DNA of 64,000 nucleotides from an uncultured Sphingomonadaceae bacterium (GCA_947499975.1 CANMQE010000001.1:1116001-1180000), one strand, 5' to 3'. Shown: positions 19,478 through 29,430, numbered from the stretch's first letter. Translations and numbers: made by a program. The notes: a model not told the origin generated them from the letters alone.

Positions 19478-20698
19478 TCAGACGCCTGCGGTGTCCAGCG
19501 CGCGGCCCAGATCCTCTATCAGATCCAGCGGATCTTCCAGTCCGACGTTGATCCGAAGCATGCCATCCTCGATCCCGGCGGCGGCGCGGCCTTCTGCGCC
19601 CATGTTGTGATGGGTGGTGGTGGCCGGATGACAGATCAGCGATTTCGCATCGCCGATATTGTTGGAGATATCGATCAGCTCCAGCGCGTTGCAGATCGCC
19701 ATCGCCTGCTCCTTGCCGCCCTCTCCGCTTCGGGGCGCGAAGAAGGCGAAGATCGGGCCGCCCGCCACCATCTGCTTCTTCGCCAGATCGTGCTGCGGAT
19801 GGCTTTCCAGCCACGGGTGCAGCACGCGCATCCCGCGATCTTCCAGGAATTGCGCCACCTGCAGGCTGTTCTCGCTTTGCCGGTGTGCGCGCAGGTCCAG
19901 CGTTTCCAGCCCCTTCATCACCACCCACGCATTGAACGGGGCGCAGATCGGGCCGGTGTTGCGCTGGAAGGGCGAGAGCACCTCCTCGATCCACTGCTGT
20001 GTGGAGCAGACCGCACCTGCCATCACGCGGCCCTGCCCGTCCATCATCTTGGTGGCGGAATAGGCGACGATATCCGCGCCCATATCCAGCGGGCGCTGCA
20101 GCACCGGGGTGGCAAAGGCATTGTCCACCACCGTCTTGATCCCCTTCGATCGGGCCAGACCGCAAACGAATTCCAGATCCACCAGGTCCATCGTGGGATT
20201 GGCGGGCGTTTCGAAGAAGAACGCCTTGGTGTTGGGCTGCAGGGCGGCTTCCCACGCGGTATTGTCCGTACCGTCTATCGCGGTGTGAGTGATGCCGAAG
20301 CGGTTCAGCACGTTGTCGAGAATCCAGCGGCACGAGCCGAAGGCAGCGCGCCCTGCCACCACGTGATCGCCGGCGGAAAGCATGGAGAGCAGCGAACTCG
20401 TCATCGCGGCCATTCCGCTCGCCTGCACCAGGCACGCTTCAGCCCCTTCCATCGCGGCGATGCGCTGTTGCAGCATCTCCACCGTGGGGTTTCTGAAGCG
20501 GGAATACTGCATCCCCTGCGCCTCGCCCGCGAAGCGTGCGGCCACTTCCTGCGCGGAATCGAAGGTGTAGCCGCTGGTGAGGTAGAGCGCCTCGCTCGTC
20601 TCGCCATGCTCGCTGCGATGCGTGCCCGCGCGAACGGCCTGCGTTGCAGGACGCCACTGGGACGTGATGGAGGGATCGGTGCCGGTTGTCTTTTTCAT
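19478..20698 (-). CDS. metZ: O-succinylhomoserine sulfhydrylase
   Basis: 406 residues. A PLP enzyme of the Cys/Met metabolism family: Lys217 in AYSATKMMDGQGR binds PLP, with Asp192 in VVDNAFATP. The KMMDGQGR form and the opening TQAVRAGTHRSEHGETSEALYLTSGY are typical of MetZ, which makes homocysteine from O-succinylhomoserine and sulfide. No SAM-riboswitch is recognised in the short upstream region. Confidence 0.93.
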   Translation of the reverse strand: MKKTTGTDPSITSQWRPATQAVRAGTHRSEHGETSEALYLTSGYTFDSAQEVAARFAGEAQGMQYSRFRNPTVEMLQQRIAAMEGAEACLVQASGMAAMTSSLLSMLSAGDHVVAGRAAFGSCRWILDNVLNRFGITHTAIDGTDNTAWEAALQPNTKAFFFETPANPTMDLVDLEFVCGLARSKGIKTVVDNAFATPVLQRPLDMGADIVAYSATKMMDGQGRVMAGAVCSTQQWIEEVLSPFQRNTGPICAPFNAWVVMKGLETLDLRAHRQSENSLQVAQFLEDRGMRVLHPWLESHPQHDLAKKQMVAGGPIFAFFAPRSGEGGKEQAMAICNALELIDISNNIGDAKSLICHPATTTHHNMGAEGRAAAGIEDGMLRINVGLEDPLDLIEDLGRALDTAGV

Positions 20699-20765
20699 TG
20701 CGCCGCCGATCTACGGACACCCGCCCCGGCGGGCAAGCGGTGAAAACAGGTGAAGGTGAACGAGA

Positions 20766-20990
20766 TTGCGCGGCGCATTGCAGACACTGGTGAACGATTA
20801 TGGCTGGATCCACACGGGCGTGGGCCTGATCGGCAACCTCACCTTCCTGATCGGCAGCGTGCTGTTCCTGCCGCATTTCCATTCCTGGCAGACGACGGGC
20901 GTGTGGCTTTTCATCGTCGGTTCGGCGCTGATGCTGGTCGGCGCATTCGGAGACCTGCTGGTGAAATGGTACGACCGCGACAGGCAGTGA
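20766..20990 (+). CDS. YrhK-like small membrane protein
   Basis: 74 residues from a TTG start (a GTG at 20790 is possible). Two hydrophobic segments: IHTGVGLIGNLTFLIGSVLF and VWLFIVGSALMLVGAFGDLL, matching the YrhK domain of unknown function. Divergent from metZ with a 67-base gap. Confidence 0.7.
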   Translation: MRGALQTLVNDYGWIHTGVGLIGNLTFLIGSVLFLPHFHSWQTTGVWLFIVGSALMLVGAFGDLLVKWYDRDRQ

Positions 20991-21051
20991 TGGCGGCCGC
21001 AACCCAAACGCCTATTGCGACCGGCTGACAGCACGCTAAAGCCTTGGCGCG

Positions 21052-22338
21052 ATGAATGCAGCGCCAGACCGTCTCCGCGATCCCTTTGCCTGGAACTGCG
21101 TGATCGCCATCGCATTCCTGGCCGCGTGCCTGGTGCGCATCACCATCCCATCCGCCCCCTATTTCGACGAGGTGCATTACGTGCCCGCCGCGCGCGCAGT
21201 GCTGGCGCTGGAATGGGCGCGGAATATAGAGCATCCCCCCTTGGCCAAGCAGATCATCGCGCTGGGCATCGCGGTTTTCGGCGATACGCCCTTCGGCTGG
21301 CGCTTCATGAGCGTGGTGTTCGGCACGCTGGCGCTGTTTGCGGCAATGCGCGGCATGTGGTTTGCCAGCCAGACGCGCGCCGCCAGCCTGCTGACAGGGT
21401 TGTTCGTCGCCACCAATTTCCTGCTGTTCGTGCATTCGCGCATTGCCATGCTGGATGTGTTCATGGTGGCATTCCTGATGCTGGCAGGCTGGATGTTCGC
21501 CGCTTCCCTTCGCGAGAACGAGACCGCTCGCTGGCGGCTGGCAATCGCGGGCATTGCGCTGGGCTGCGCGATGGCATCGAAGTGGAACGCCATTCCGCTG
21601 GCCGTGCTGCCCGGCCTCGCCTTTCTTGCCGCCCGATGGAGCGCGGGACGCAGGCGCCTGATCCTCTCGGCCCGCGGATGGCCGATCGGGGGCATGACGC
21701 TGTGGGAAGCGGGCATCTGGCTGGGGCTGGTGCCGCTGATTACATATGCCGCCACCTTCTGGCCCTTCCTGTTCTGGCAGACCGATGCTGGCGCAAGCGG
21801 TGGCCTTGGCGCAATTCACCAGCAGATGCTGGCCATGCAGACCCAGGTGCCCCAGTCCCATCCCTATCAGAGCAGGTGGTGGGACTGGATCATCGACCGC
21901 CGGGCGATCTGGTATCTCTACGAGAATGTGGACGGCGCGCAGCGCGGCGTGATGCTGATCGGCAATCCCGCCGTCATGCTGCCCGGCCTCGTCGCGCTTG
22001 GCTGGTGCGGCTGGAACGGATGGCAAAGCCGCGCGGAGGCAGTGCGATGGGACTGTATCGCGGTGGTGACGATCTATGTCGCCAGCCTTGCCCTGTGGCT
22101 GGTGGCCCCCAAGGCGGTGCAGTTCTACTTCCACTATTTCCTGTCGAGCATGGCACTCAGCGCAGCGCTGGCGCTGGGTGTGGAGCATTTGCGGACATCT
22201 GGTAGCAGGCTGCTCGCCTGGCTGATCAGCCTCGGCGCGCTCGCCTTCTTCATCTACTGGTTCCCGATCCTGACCGCGGCCCCGCTGGACGATCCGCAGG
22301 ATTTTCTGAAATGGGCGTGGACGACGGGTTGGCGCTAG
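21052..22338 (+). CDS. PMT-family phospholipid carrier-dependent glycosyltransferase
   Basis: 428 residues, integral membrane (about ten hydrophobic segments). The first loop has the PMT/ArnT signature of acidic residues and His (APYFDEVHYVPAAR, then NIEHPPLAKQIIALG), where the Asp-Glu pair is catalytic. It transfers a sugar from a polyprenyl-phosphate donor to protein or lipid outside the inner membrane. The DPM1-like GT2-GtrA gene at 23458 could supply the donor. Confidence 0.85.
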   Translation: MNAAPDRLRDPFAWNCVIAIAFLAACLVRITIPSAPYFDEVHYVPAARAVLALEWARNIEHPPLAKQIIALGIAVFGDTPFGWRFMSVVFGTLALFAAMRGMWFASQTRAASLLTGLFVATNFLLFVHSRIAMLDVFMVAFLMLAGWMFAASLRENETARWRLAIAGIALGCAMASKWNAIPLAVLPGLAFLAARWSAGRRRLILSARGWPIGGMTLWEAGIWLGLVPLITYAATFWPFLFWQTDAGASGGLGAIHQQMLAMQTQVPQSHPYQSRWWDWIIDRRAIWYLYENVDGAQRGVMLIGNPAVMLPGLVALGWCGWNGWQSRAEAVRWDCIAVVTIYVASLALWLVAPKAVQFYFHYFLSSMALSAALALGVEHLRTSGSRLLAWLISLGALAFFIYWFPILTAAPLDDPQDFLKWAWTTGWR

Positions 22339-22381
22339 GCTTCAGGGCGAAAAACGTTCCCCGCGAGTAGTCCAATAGTCG

Positions 22382-22864
22382 CTATTCGAGGTGCAGCGTC
22401 GTGGTGCCGTCGCGATCCGACTTGGTCACCTGGAAATTACGATCCTCGTCCACCTCCGGCACAAGGTGATACTCGCCATTCTCGTCCACGCGCATTCGCA
22501 CGCTTGCCACTTCTTTCACGATTGCAGCCCTTGCCTGCCCCCTGGTTGCAGAGACGTCGGGCGTGCCACCGCCGCTTGCCGATTGAGGTCGCTGCTCGGA
22601 CCTTTCGACAACCTGTGGTCGCTTGCTGGTTTTGGCCGATGCGGTGGAGGCAAGGCCCACGGTCAGTGCCACGATGGACGCAAGGAAGGCACGGGACCGG
22701 TGGATCAGTCCGCTTGAAAGGAAGCGAAAGCTCTCCGCCCGGCTGCGAACATAGCCTGACAGTTCCTTGCGTTGCAGGTGGGCGAGCCTGCGATGCCTGC
22801 GCACCGCCGCCTTGCGCGCCGCTGCCGCGCGATATCGTGATGGCCCGCTGGAGGGGTCTTGCAT
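22382..22864 (-). CDS. Hypothetical protein with one membrane segment
   Basis: 160 residues. A basic N-terminus rich in Arg (RRHRRLAHLQRK) precedes a hydrophobic stretch at about 60-77 (AFLASIVALTVGLASTASA), so it could be exported late or be anchored. The C-terminal 60 residues (VASVRMRVDENGEYHLVPEV) look like a small beta domain. I do not recognise the family. It is convergent with the PMT gene. Confidence 0.5.
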   Translation of the reverse strand: MQDPSSGPSRYRAAAARKAAVRRHRRLAHLQRKELSGYVRSRAESFRFLSSGLIHRSRAFLASIVALTVGLASTASAKTSKRPQVVERSEQRPQSASGGGTPDVSATRGQARAAIVKEVASVRMRVDENGEYHLVPEVDEDRNFQVTKSDRDGTTTLHLE

Positions 22865-22971
22865 TTCGCCGTTCGGTAAGTGTCTGATCTCCCGGCGATT
22901 GTGCGGAGCGGACGTTTAGAAAATCTTACCTTGCGCGATACTGTTCCGGCAGAGAGGCCGCTGCGGCTGGA

Positions 22972-23256
22972 TCAGCCGTTTTGCTTGCGGTGATTTTCCA
23001 GGTCGAGAACCTCTACCGTCGCTGGCTCGGAATGATCGATCAGCACCGGGCGGCGCTCGTCCAGGGAATCGAGATCGGCAAAGGCCTGTTCGATCCACAC
23101 ACGCTTATCCAGGATCAGGCGCGCCACGCCTTCGGTAAGGCCGCCTTCCTCGCCCACGCGGCCAAGCGCGGCGGCAATATCGCCGATTACCGCGCTCTTG
23201 GCGCTGGTATGAAGATGGCCCCTGTTATCTACATAGGCCTGGATGGATTTCGCCAT
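22972..23256 (-). CDS. Hypothetical protein
   Basis: 94 residues from ATG at 23256 (MAKSIQAYVDNRGHLH). Soluble, with no signal or membrane segment; mixed alpha/beta (SDIAAALGRV-type helices, then VLIDHSEPATVEVLDL). Unknown family. The 180 bases upstream (23278-23457) hold no gene. Confidence 0.5.
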   Translation of the reverse strand: MAKSIQAYVDNRGHLHTSAKSAVIGDIAAALGRVGEEGGLTEGVARLILDKRVWIEQAFADLDSLDERRPVLIDHSEPATVEVLDLENHRKQNG

Positions 23257-23457
23257 GCCTGATTCCCCTTGCTGCACCGCAAAATATACTACGAACCCGG
23301 CCCGTCGGCAAACATCGGCGAAGATTATACTTAACCACGCATGCTGCGGCGTCTTAATTTCAAATTAGTGATATTTCCGGTTCTTACGGCGATACTTTGA
23401 GTACTTTCGGCGCAACCCGAAAGGCGCGCGGGCGCTCCGCTGCGCCTCCCCGATTCG

Positions 23458-24654
23458 CTAGCGGAAGCGGCCCCATACGAACTTGCTCGAAAGGGCATAA
23501 TTCCACACCGATGCCAGCACGATCCCGGCGATCGCCGCCAGCCACCAGGCAAAGCCGTTCGCTTGCAGCAAGGCAGCCGCCGCGACATTGGCAAAGGCAC
23601 CCACCGCGCAGGTGGCGCAGAACTTCAGCCAGCCGAAAAACAGCTGATCCGGCCCGGTCAGCTTGCTGTCCCGATAGGTGAGCAGGTTGTTCAGCCAGAA
23701 GTTGAACGTCATCGCCACCATCGTTGCGACGGCCTGCCCCAGCGCGAAGCTGCTGCCGAGCACGAGATAGACGAGGCTGAGCACGGCCATGTGGACGAAC
23801 ACGCCCAGCCCCCCCACCGTGCCGAACAGGGCAAAGCGGGTGGGGATGATGCGGCCCAGGTAGCGATCGTAGATGCCGGCGATGAAATCCAGCGCCACAC
23901 CATGATCGAGCTTGCTCTCGCCGCTCAGCCGTTCGGCAAATTTCAAGGGAAATTCCTTCACGCGTAACTGCGGGCGGGCAGTGGAAAGGATGTCGAGCAT
24001 GATCTTGAACCCGATGCCCGATAGATCGGCGGCCTGGCTGCGCAGTTGCTCCGTGCGCAGCAGGAAGAACCCGCTCATCGCGTCCGAAAGCTCTGTGCCG
24101 GTCAGCTTGCGGGCCAGCGCGTTGGCGATGCGGCTGCCCTTCTCGCGGCTCTTGCTGGATAGCCCGTCGGCATTGCCACCCTTGGCAAAACGGCTGGCGT
24201 AGGCGAGATCGTATTCGCCCGATTTCACGGCGGCCAGCATGTCGTTCAGCAAGGCCGGATCATGCTGGTGATCGGCATCCATCACGGCCACGAAGGGGGC
24301 GGCGGTAGCACACATCCCCTCGATGGCGGCGCTGGCAAGGCCGCGGCGGCCGATGCGCTGGATCACGCGGATCCGGCTGTCGCTCTGGCCGATGCGGCGC
24401 GCTTCCTCTGCGGTGCCATCGTGCGAATTGTCATCCACGAAAACGGCTTCCCAGCCGGACGGACCAAGCGCCTTTTCCAGCCGTTCCACCATGGGCGCGA
24501 TATTGCCCCGCTCGTTCAGCGTGGGCAGCACGATGGCCAGTTCCAACGGACGTGCACCCTGCGCGCGTGCCAGTGCGTTGGCACTTTCGATCTGCTGCTG
24601 AAACTGCTCGGTCACCATGTCCATGTGCCCGCGATACGCAAAAATGTTAACCAT
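23458..24654 (-). CDS. GT2 glycosyltransferase fused to GtrA-like membrane domain
   Basis: 398 residues; a start at 24624 (MDMVTEQF) is equally plausible. Residues about 38-265 form a DPM1-type GT2 domain ([24 protein letters not shown], the DAD-type [10 protein letters not shown]), and residues about 275-395 hold four GtrA-type membrane segments ([17 protein letters not shown]). The enzyme would load a sugar on polyprenyl phosphate and help move it across the membrane. A PMT acceptor-side enzyme is 1.1 kb away. Confidence 0.9.
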   Translation of the reverse strand: MVNIFAYRGHMDMVTEQFQQQIESANALARAQGARPLELAIVLPTLNERGNIAPMVERLEKALGPSGWEAVFVDDNSHDGTAEEARRIGQSDSRIRVIQRIGRRGLASAAIEGMCATAAPFVAVMDADHQHDPALLNDMLAAVKSGEYDLAYASRFAKGGNADGLSSKSREKGSRIANALARKLTGTELSDAMSGFFLLRTEQLRSQAADLSGIGFKIMLDILSTARPQLRVKEFPLKFAERLSGESKLDHGVALDFIAGIYDRYLGRIIPTRFALFGTVGGLGVFVHMAVLSLVYLVLGSSFALGQAVATMVAMTFNFWLNNLLTYRDSKLTGPDQLFFGWLKFCATCAVGAFANVAAAALLQANGFAWWLAAIAGIVLASVWNYALSSKFVWGRFR

Positions 24655-24675
24655 AAGGTTACCGCGCGAGGGGAA

Positions 24676-25734
24676 TTACAGCCGCGCCAGCACCGCGTCG
24701 CCAATTTCCTGCGTACCCGCCTCGCCGCCAAGATCGCCGCCCAGCACGCCGTCTGCCAGCGCGCCCGATACCGCTGTCTCTATCCGCGCCGCATCGTCTT
24801 CACGGCCCAGCGAGTGGCGCAGCAGCATCGCAAGGCTGAGGATCATGGCCATCGGGTTGGCCTTGCCCTGCCCGGCAATATCGGGAGCGGAGCCGTGGAT
24901 GGGTTCATACATGCCGAAAGTGCCGAATTGCGTCTGCCGCTCACCCAGCGCGGCGCTGGCCAGCAGGCCGATGGAGCCGACGCACATGCTGGCCTGATCG
25001 GACAGGATATCGCCGAACAGATTGCCGGTAACGATCACGTCGAACTGGCCGGGGTCCTTCACCAGCTGCATGGCGGCATTGTCGACATACATGTGGCTCA
25101 GCTCCACATCGGGATAGTCGACCGCGGTTTCGATCACCACGTCGCGCCACAGCTGGCTGGTTTCCAGCACATTGGCCTTGTCCACGCTGCACAGCTTGCG
25201 GTTGCGGCCCTCTGCGGCGCGGAAGGCCACATGGGCGATCCGGCGCACCTCGTCCTCTGCATATGACATGAAATCGTAACCCTGACGGCGCCCGTCATCC
25301 AGCGTGCGCATGGCCTTCTCGCCGAAATACACATCGCCATTCAGTTCACGCACGATCAGCACGTCGATCTGGCTCGCGATCTCGGGGCGCAGGGCAGACA
25401 TGCCCTCCAGACCCGAAAAGGTGGTGGCGGGGCGCAGATTGGCGAACAGGCCGAGATTGGAGCGCAGACCGAGGATCGCCTGTTCGGGGCGCAGGTGCCG
25501 TTCCAGATTGTCGCATTCGGGATCGCCCACCGCGCCGAACAGCACGCCATCGGCAGCGCGCGCCATTGCCAGCGTCTCTTCCGGCAGCGGGTGTCCGTGG
25601 CGGCGGTAGGCAGCGCCCCCCACGTCACCTTCGCTCACCTGGAGATCGGGCAGGTCCAGCGCATCCAGCACGCGGCGCGCCTGCGCCATGATTTCGGGTC
25701 CGATGCCGTCTCCGGCCAGCAGTGCAATCTTCAT
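24676..25734 (-). CDS. leuB: 3-isopropylmalate dehydrogenase
   Basis: 352 residues, full length. Catalyses NAD-dependent oxidative decarboxylation in leucine synthesis. Motifs: [11 protein letters not shown] at the N-terminus, [11 protein letters not shown], and the signature [21 protein letters not shown]. The start overlaps the recO stop (TGATG), giving translational coupling with a DNA-repair gene, which is a chance pairing functionally. Confidence 0.97.
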   Translation of the reverse strand: MKIALLAGDGIGPEIMAQARRVLDALDLPDLQVSEGDVGGAAYRRHGHPLPEETLAMARAADGVLFGAVGDPECDNLERHLRPEQAILGLRSNLGLFANLRPATTFSGLEGMSALRPEIASQIDVLIVRELNGDVYFGEKAMRTLDDGRRQGYDFMSYAEDEVRRIAHVAFRAAEGRNRKLCSVDKANVLETSQLWRDVVIETAVDYPDVELSHMYVDNAAMQLVKDPGQFDVIVTGNLFGDILSDQASMCVGSIGLLASAALGERQTQFGTFGMYEPIHGSAPDIAGQGKANPMAMILSLAMLLRHSLGREDDAARIETAVSGALADGVLGGDLGGEAGTQEIGDAVLARL

Positions 25735-26333
25735 CAGGAAATCCGTCCAAGCATTTCACGCAATCTGTTGCGCGCCGCCATAACGTCTGCGCGTCTGTCG
25801 GCAAGCAGGTAGTGATCCAGCGCGGGGCCAAGAACGTCCATCGCTTCCAGCACCTGCGCCATGTCGCCCTGCGGACGTTCGCCCGCGCCGCCATAGCCCA
25901 GTTCCCGCAGCAGCAGGATCTCGTAACCCACCAGTGCGCTGGCCCATCCGCGCGCGCTGGGTGCGTGACAAATCGCCGAAAGCGCGCCCTGCAATCCGTT
26001 GAAAAGGGGCGCATACGGCTCCCGCTCGGGCAAGGCGCTGGCGGTGAGCGCGGTGATCCAGCCGATGGCGGCGGCAGGCAGCGGTTCTGCCAGCCACGGC
26101 CCCCGGCTTTCCACCAGTTCCACCTTGGCGAATGGCAACTGGCTGGCAGAGCGCGCGGCCAGTTGCAGGTCCACCAGATTGCCGGGAATCACCACCGGCC
26201 GAAGCTGGCGCCCACGCCCGCCTGCAACATAGCCTGCCACGATGCCGTATTCCTCGGTGAGGAAACGCGCCACCACGGCCGTCTCGCCATGCTGGCGGGC
26301 GGCAATGAGGATGGCGGGGGCGCGAACGTGCAT
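25734..26333 (-). CDS. recO: DNA repair protein RecO
   Basis: 199 residues, on the short side for RecO (usually 220-250). The OB-fold N-terminus is clear ([45 protein letters not shown]). RecO anneals single strands and loads RecA with RecR in gap repair. The C-terminal helical part is short and the usual zinc cysteines are absent, as in other sphingomonads. Confidence 0.88.
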   Translation of the reverse strand: MHVRAPAILIAARQHGETAVVARFLTEEYGIVAGYVAGGRGRQLRPVVIPGNLVDLQLAARSASQLPFAKVELVESRGPWLAEPLPAAAIGWITALTASALPEREPYAPLFNGLQGALSAICHAPSARGWASALVGYEILLLRELGYGGAGERPQGDMAQVLEAMDVLGPALDHYLLADRRADVMAARNRLREMLGRIS

Positions 26334-26371
26334 GGCGGCAATACCGGCCTGTGCGCCGTCAGCGCAATTGC

Positions 26372-26623
26372 CTATTTATCGGAGAGCCTGGCTTCCAGCG
26401 CCGCGATCTTTGCTTCCAGCACATCGACCTTTTCTCGCGCGAGCGAGGCCATGTCCTTCACCGCGTCGAATTCCTCGCGGCTGACGAAATCGAGGCCGCC
26501 CATCGCTTCGCGCAGCTTCTCTCGCGCGCCATCGCGGGCCTCGCGGCTCATGCCGGCAAAGGTGCCCGCGGCACTGTTGGCGAGTTTGACGAAGTCGGCG
26601 ATCATCGGGTTCTGGCTCTGCAT
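26372..26623 (-). CDS. ubiK: UbiK-like accessory factor (BMFP family)
   Basis: 83 residues. A hydrophobic/amphipathic N-terminal helix (MIADFVKLANSAAGTFAGM) and a C-terminal trimeric coiled coil (EEFDAVKDMASLAREKVDVLEAKIAALEARL) match the BMFP/UbiK family that assists ubiquinone synthesis in aerobic growth. The name is inferred by family. Confidence 0.82.
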   Translation of the reverse strand: MQSQNPMIADFVKLANSAAGTFAGMSREARDGAREKLREAMGGLDFVSREEFDAVKDMASLAREKVDVLEAKIAALEARLSDK

Positions 26624-26659
26624 GGCCCCAATCTGGGGCCTCGGCGCGAATTTCGCAAC

Positions 26660-27214
26660 TCAGAATTCGATGCGTTGTACAGCGCCCGCTTCCTCCGCCT
26701 CTCCCGCCTCGGGATTGGCTGCAAGGAACTGGTAATTCAGCAGCGTGGCGAACAGCACCCATGCAAGATAGGGCAGCAGCAGGACGCCGGCCCATTTGCG
26801 CACCTTGAAGAACAGCACCACGGTAACGATCAGCGCCACATCCAGCGCGATGATAACATACAGTGCCGCTTGCATATCGTGCGCAGCGAAAAACACCGGC
26901 GACCACGCCAGGTTCAGCACGAATTGCACGATAAACGCCAGAATCGCCCATTTGCGCACGCGCGATCCCCACGCAGCGCACACCAGCGCAAAGGCCAGGC
27001 CCATCATGAAATAGAGGATGGTCCACACGATGCCGAACGTGGCAGGCGGCGGGAAGATGGCGGGAATTTCCAGAGAACGGAACCACGCGCTGTCGGCCCC
27101 GCTGCCGCTCAACTGGCCGGAGAGAAATCCCAGCAGCATCACCGCGGGAATGATGAACAGCGCCCATCTGATCAGACTGGCGCGCAGCTGCGCGGGGGAT
27201 GCAAGGCGGTTCAT
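26660..27214 (-). CDS. tspO: TspO/MBR family membrane protein
   Basis: 184 residues from ATG at 27214. Five membrane segments; family residues include PPPATFGIVWTILYFMMG and NLAWSPVFFA with the conserved Trp/Pro. TspO binds porphyrins and, in Rhodobacter, represses photosynthesis genes in response to oxygen. The protein is slightly longer at the C-terminus than usual (acidic GEAEEAG tail). Confidence 0.88.
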   Translation of the reverse strand: MNRLASPAQLRASLIRWALFIIPAVMLLGFLSGQLSGSGADSAWFRSLEIPAIFPPPATFGIVWTILYFMMGLAFALVCAAWGSRVRKWAILAFIVQFVLNLAWSPVFFAAHDMQAALYVIIALDVALIVTVVLFFKVRKWAGVLLLPYLAWVLFATLLNYQFLAANPEAGEAEEAGAVQRIEF

Positions 27215-27260
27215 CTTGTGGGGATTCTCCCGTGATTCGTTCGGGCAATCTGGCCCGCGC

Positions 27261-28025
27261 TCAGCCTTCGCGCAAGGCGGCAACAAGGTATTCCACGTTG
27301 CCTTGCGTTCCCGTTATGGGACTCTCCACGATACCGTCGATCCGCCAGCCATCGTTTTCCAGCGACTCGCGCACCTCGTCGCACACTCGCTGGCGCAGCG
27401 CCGGATCGCGCACGATGCCGCCTTTGCCCACCTCGCCCTTCGCCACTTCGAACTGCGGCTTTATCAGCGCCACCAGGCGGCAATCCGGCGCGGCCAGCGC
27501 CAGCGGCACCTCCAGCACCTTGGTAAGGCCGATGAAGCTGGCATCGCACACCACCCAGTTGCACGGCTGCGTGATGATCTCGGGCGTAAGCGCGCGGGCA
27601 TTGGTCTGTTCCAGAACCGTGATGCGATCGTCCTGCCGAAGCTTCCACGCCAGCTGGTTGGTGCCGACGTCCACGGCAAACACGTGCGCCGCGCCGTGGT
27701 GCAGCAGCACCTGTGTAAATCCGCCGGTGGAACTGCCGATGTCCATCGCCACCGCGCCCGTGGGATCAAGGCCGAAATGCTCGATCGCGTGATCCAGCTT
27801 CATGCCGCCGCGCCCCACCCACGGATGATCACGCCCTCGCACCTCGACCGACCAGTTTTCAGCCACCTGCTGGCCGGGCTTGTCGATCCGGTTCAGCTTT
27901 TCATCTGGCCCGGCGAACACCAGTCCTGCCATGATCAGCGCCTGCGCACGGGTACGCGAATCCGCCTCCCCCCGCTCCACAAGCAGTTGATCGATCCGTT
28001 TGCGTGATGGCTTGCGCTCGCTCAT
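27261..28025 (-). CDS. tlyA: TlyA family rRNA (cytidine-2'-O)-methyltransferase/hemolysin
   Basis: 254 residues from ATG at 28025. An N-terminal S4 RNA-binding domain (RIDQLLVERGEADSRTRAQALI) is followed by an FtsJ-type methyltransferase domain with the SAM motif AMDIGSSTGGFTQ and the K-D-K-E-type residues KLDHAI, DASFI and IKPQFE. TlyA methylates 16S and 23S rRNA in other bacteria. Confidence 0.92.
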   Translation of the reverse strand: MSERKPSRKRIDQLLVERGEADSRTRAQALIMAGLVFAGPDEKLNRIDKPGQQVAENWSVEVRGRDHPWVGRGGMKLDHAIEHFGLDPTGAVAMDIGSSTGGFTQVLLHHGAAHVFAVDVGTNQLAWKLRQDDRITVLEQTNARALTPEIITQPCNWVVCDASFIGLTKVLEVPLALAAPDCRLVALIKPQFEVAKGEVGKGGIVRDPALRQRVCDEVRESLENDGWRIDGIVESPITGTQGNVEYLVAALREG

Positions 28026-28078
28026 GCGCGCAGCGATAGAGCGGGCAGTGCCCAACCGTCCAGAAGGAACCGTGCGCC

Positions 28079-28588
28079 ATGATGTTTCGTCCTGCCATCG
28101 CCCTTGTATTCTCTGCCTCCCTGCTGGCCGCCTGCGGCAATGATGCCGAAACCGGGGATCAGGCCGCCGCGCCCGAACCGGTGCTGACACCCGCCCCCGA
28201 ACCCACGACGGCGCCCGACGGCACCGCGCTGGTGGAAGGCCGCTGGGAAGTGAACGAGAACCCGCAGGGCGGCGTTGCCAGCTTCGGTGCCGATGGCGAT
28301 CCCAGCCTCGCGATCAATTGCGAACGCATCAGCGGCACGGTGACGATGGATATCGCCAGTTCATCGCAAACACCCGAAGCCTGGCGACTGGATGCGGGCG
28401 GCGAATCCGCGCGCGTCGACATGGCGCCCATCGAAGGCGGTCTTTCAGCGGAAATCGAACCGGGCCTCGCCATCTTCCATGCTTTTTCCAACCCCGGTGA
28501 AGTGGTGAAACTCACCTCCCCGCTGGGCGAAACGATGCAATTCCCGACACATCCGGGCATCTCGCGCGTATTGGATGCATGCAGCTGA
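28079..28588 (+). CDS. Lipoprotein of unknown function
   Basis: 169 residues with a lipobox (SLLAAC, Cys19), then a Pro/Ala/Glu linker (about 30-48) and a compact domain (RWEVNENPQGGVASFG to SRVLDAC) with paired cysteines. It overlaps the next gene by one base (TGATG) and the two domains are similar (both end in RV-x-D-C after a W/P-rich start), so they are tandem paralogues. Confidence 0.6.
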   Translation: MMFRPAIALVFSASLLAACGNDAETGDQAAAPEPVLTPAPEPTTAPDGTALVEGRWEVNENPQGGVASFGADGDPSLAINCERISGTVTMDIASSSQTPEAWRLDAGGESARVDMAPIEGGLSAEIEPGLAIFHAFSNPGEVVKLTSPLGETMQFPTHPGISRVLDACS

Positions 28589-29160
28589 TGAAAACCCCGA
28601 TGAAGACATCTCCCCTCGCCGTATTGGGCGTGCTGGCGCTGGCCGCTTGCGTTCCGCCCTCGCCGGAACCCACGCCGGTGCCATCACCCACGCCTACGCC
28701 CGTGGCGTCGCAACCGCAGCCGCAGGCGGCTCCGCCGCAGATGGTGACCCCCAGTTTCGACGACTGGATGGACGCGCCGCAATCCCCTGGCGACTGGACC
28801 TATACCGCCGAGCCGGCCGAGACGCTGGCGGTGTTCGGCACGGGCCGCACGCCCGATACGGTGCAGCTTATCATCCGCTGTGACCTGCAGACGCGCCGCG
28901 TCAGCATCGCGCGCAGCGGCTCCACCCAACGGCAGGTGGAAATGCTGGTGAGAACGGAAACGCAGGATCGCCGCCTTACCGCAGGCGGCATGACAGACCC
29001 CGCGCCGCTGATCGTGGCTGAGCTGGCGGCCAGCGACACGTTGCTGGATGCCATCGCCTTTTCGAAGGGTCGCTTTGCCGTGGACGTGGCCGGAACTGCG
29101 CCGCTCTACGCCCCGGCATGGCCGGAAATCACGCGAGTGGTGGAAGATTGCAGGCGCTGA
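28588..29160 (+). CDS. Lipoprotein, paralogue of the preceding gene
   Basis: 190 residues from ATG at 28588. Lipobox LALAAC, a Pro-rich spacer (PPSPEPTPVPSPTPTPV) and a domain starting DWTYTAEPAETLAVFG, ending EITRVVEDC. The spacer suggests it spans peptidoglycan. No enzyme motif. Confidence 0.6.
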   Translation: MKTPMKTSPLAVLGVLALAACVPPSPEPTPVPSPTPTPVASQPQPQAAPPQMVTPSFDDWMDAPQSPGDWTYTAEPAETLAVFGTGRTPDTVQLIIRCDLQTRRVSIARSGSTQRQVEMLVRTETQDRRLTAGGMTDPAPLIVAELAASDTLLDAIAFSKGRFAVDVAGTAPLYAPAWPEITRVVEDCRR

Positions 29161-29237
29161 TTGCGAGCCGGTAATTATCGCTGTGAAAAACATAAATACA
29201 AGGCTTGCGTTCGGCCATCATGTGATTCACAACTAGA

Positions 29238-29267
29238 GGCAAGACCAGCGGTCCACGCGGTCTTGCC
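29238..29267 (+). promoter_or_regulatory. Hairpin in the leader of a small ORF
   Basis: GGCAAGACC (29238-29246) pairs perfectly with GGTCTTGCC (29259-29267) around a 12-base loop, 53 bases before the small ORF at 29320. Confidence 0.5.
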
Positions 29268-29319
29268 CCCCGGTGAAACGGCAGGGTTCTGGCTCAAAAG
29301 CGCGAAAGGAGGTGATCCG

Positions 29320-29376
29320 ATGTCTCATGGTTCAGCAGGGAGGTCGGTGATGACCCATGCGGAGCATATTCGGTAA
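29320..29376 (+). CDS. 18-residue ORF with a 14-base perfect Shine-Dalgarno
   Basis: ATG at 29320 opens MSHGSAGRSVMTHAEHIR and a TAA. The 14 bases AAAGGAGGTGATCC end two bases before the ATG and are the exact complement of the usual 16S rRNA 3' tail, so initiation should be very strong. The peptide is basic with three histidines. With an upstream hairpin and a downstream terminator it looks like its own short transcription unit. It may be a regulatory peptide, a toxin, or a translated small RNA. Confidence 0.5.
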   Translation: MSHGSAGRSVMTHAEHIR

Positions 29377-29430
29377 CTTCTACTCGCCGAGTAAGGTTTC
29401 GTGGGCGGTCTAACTGACCGCTGACCATGC

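Noticed and set aside
29305..29318. GGATCACCTCCTTT on the minus strand, identical to the 3' end of 16S rRNA
   Set aside because: The bases before it are not rRNA-like, and on the plus strand it stands directly before an ATG. It is read as a Shine-Dalgarno site, not an rRNA fragment.
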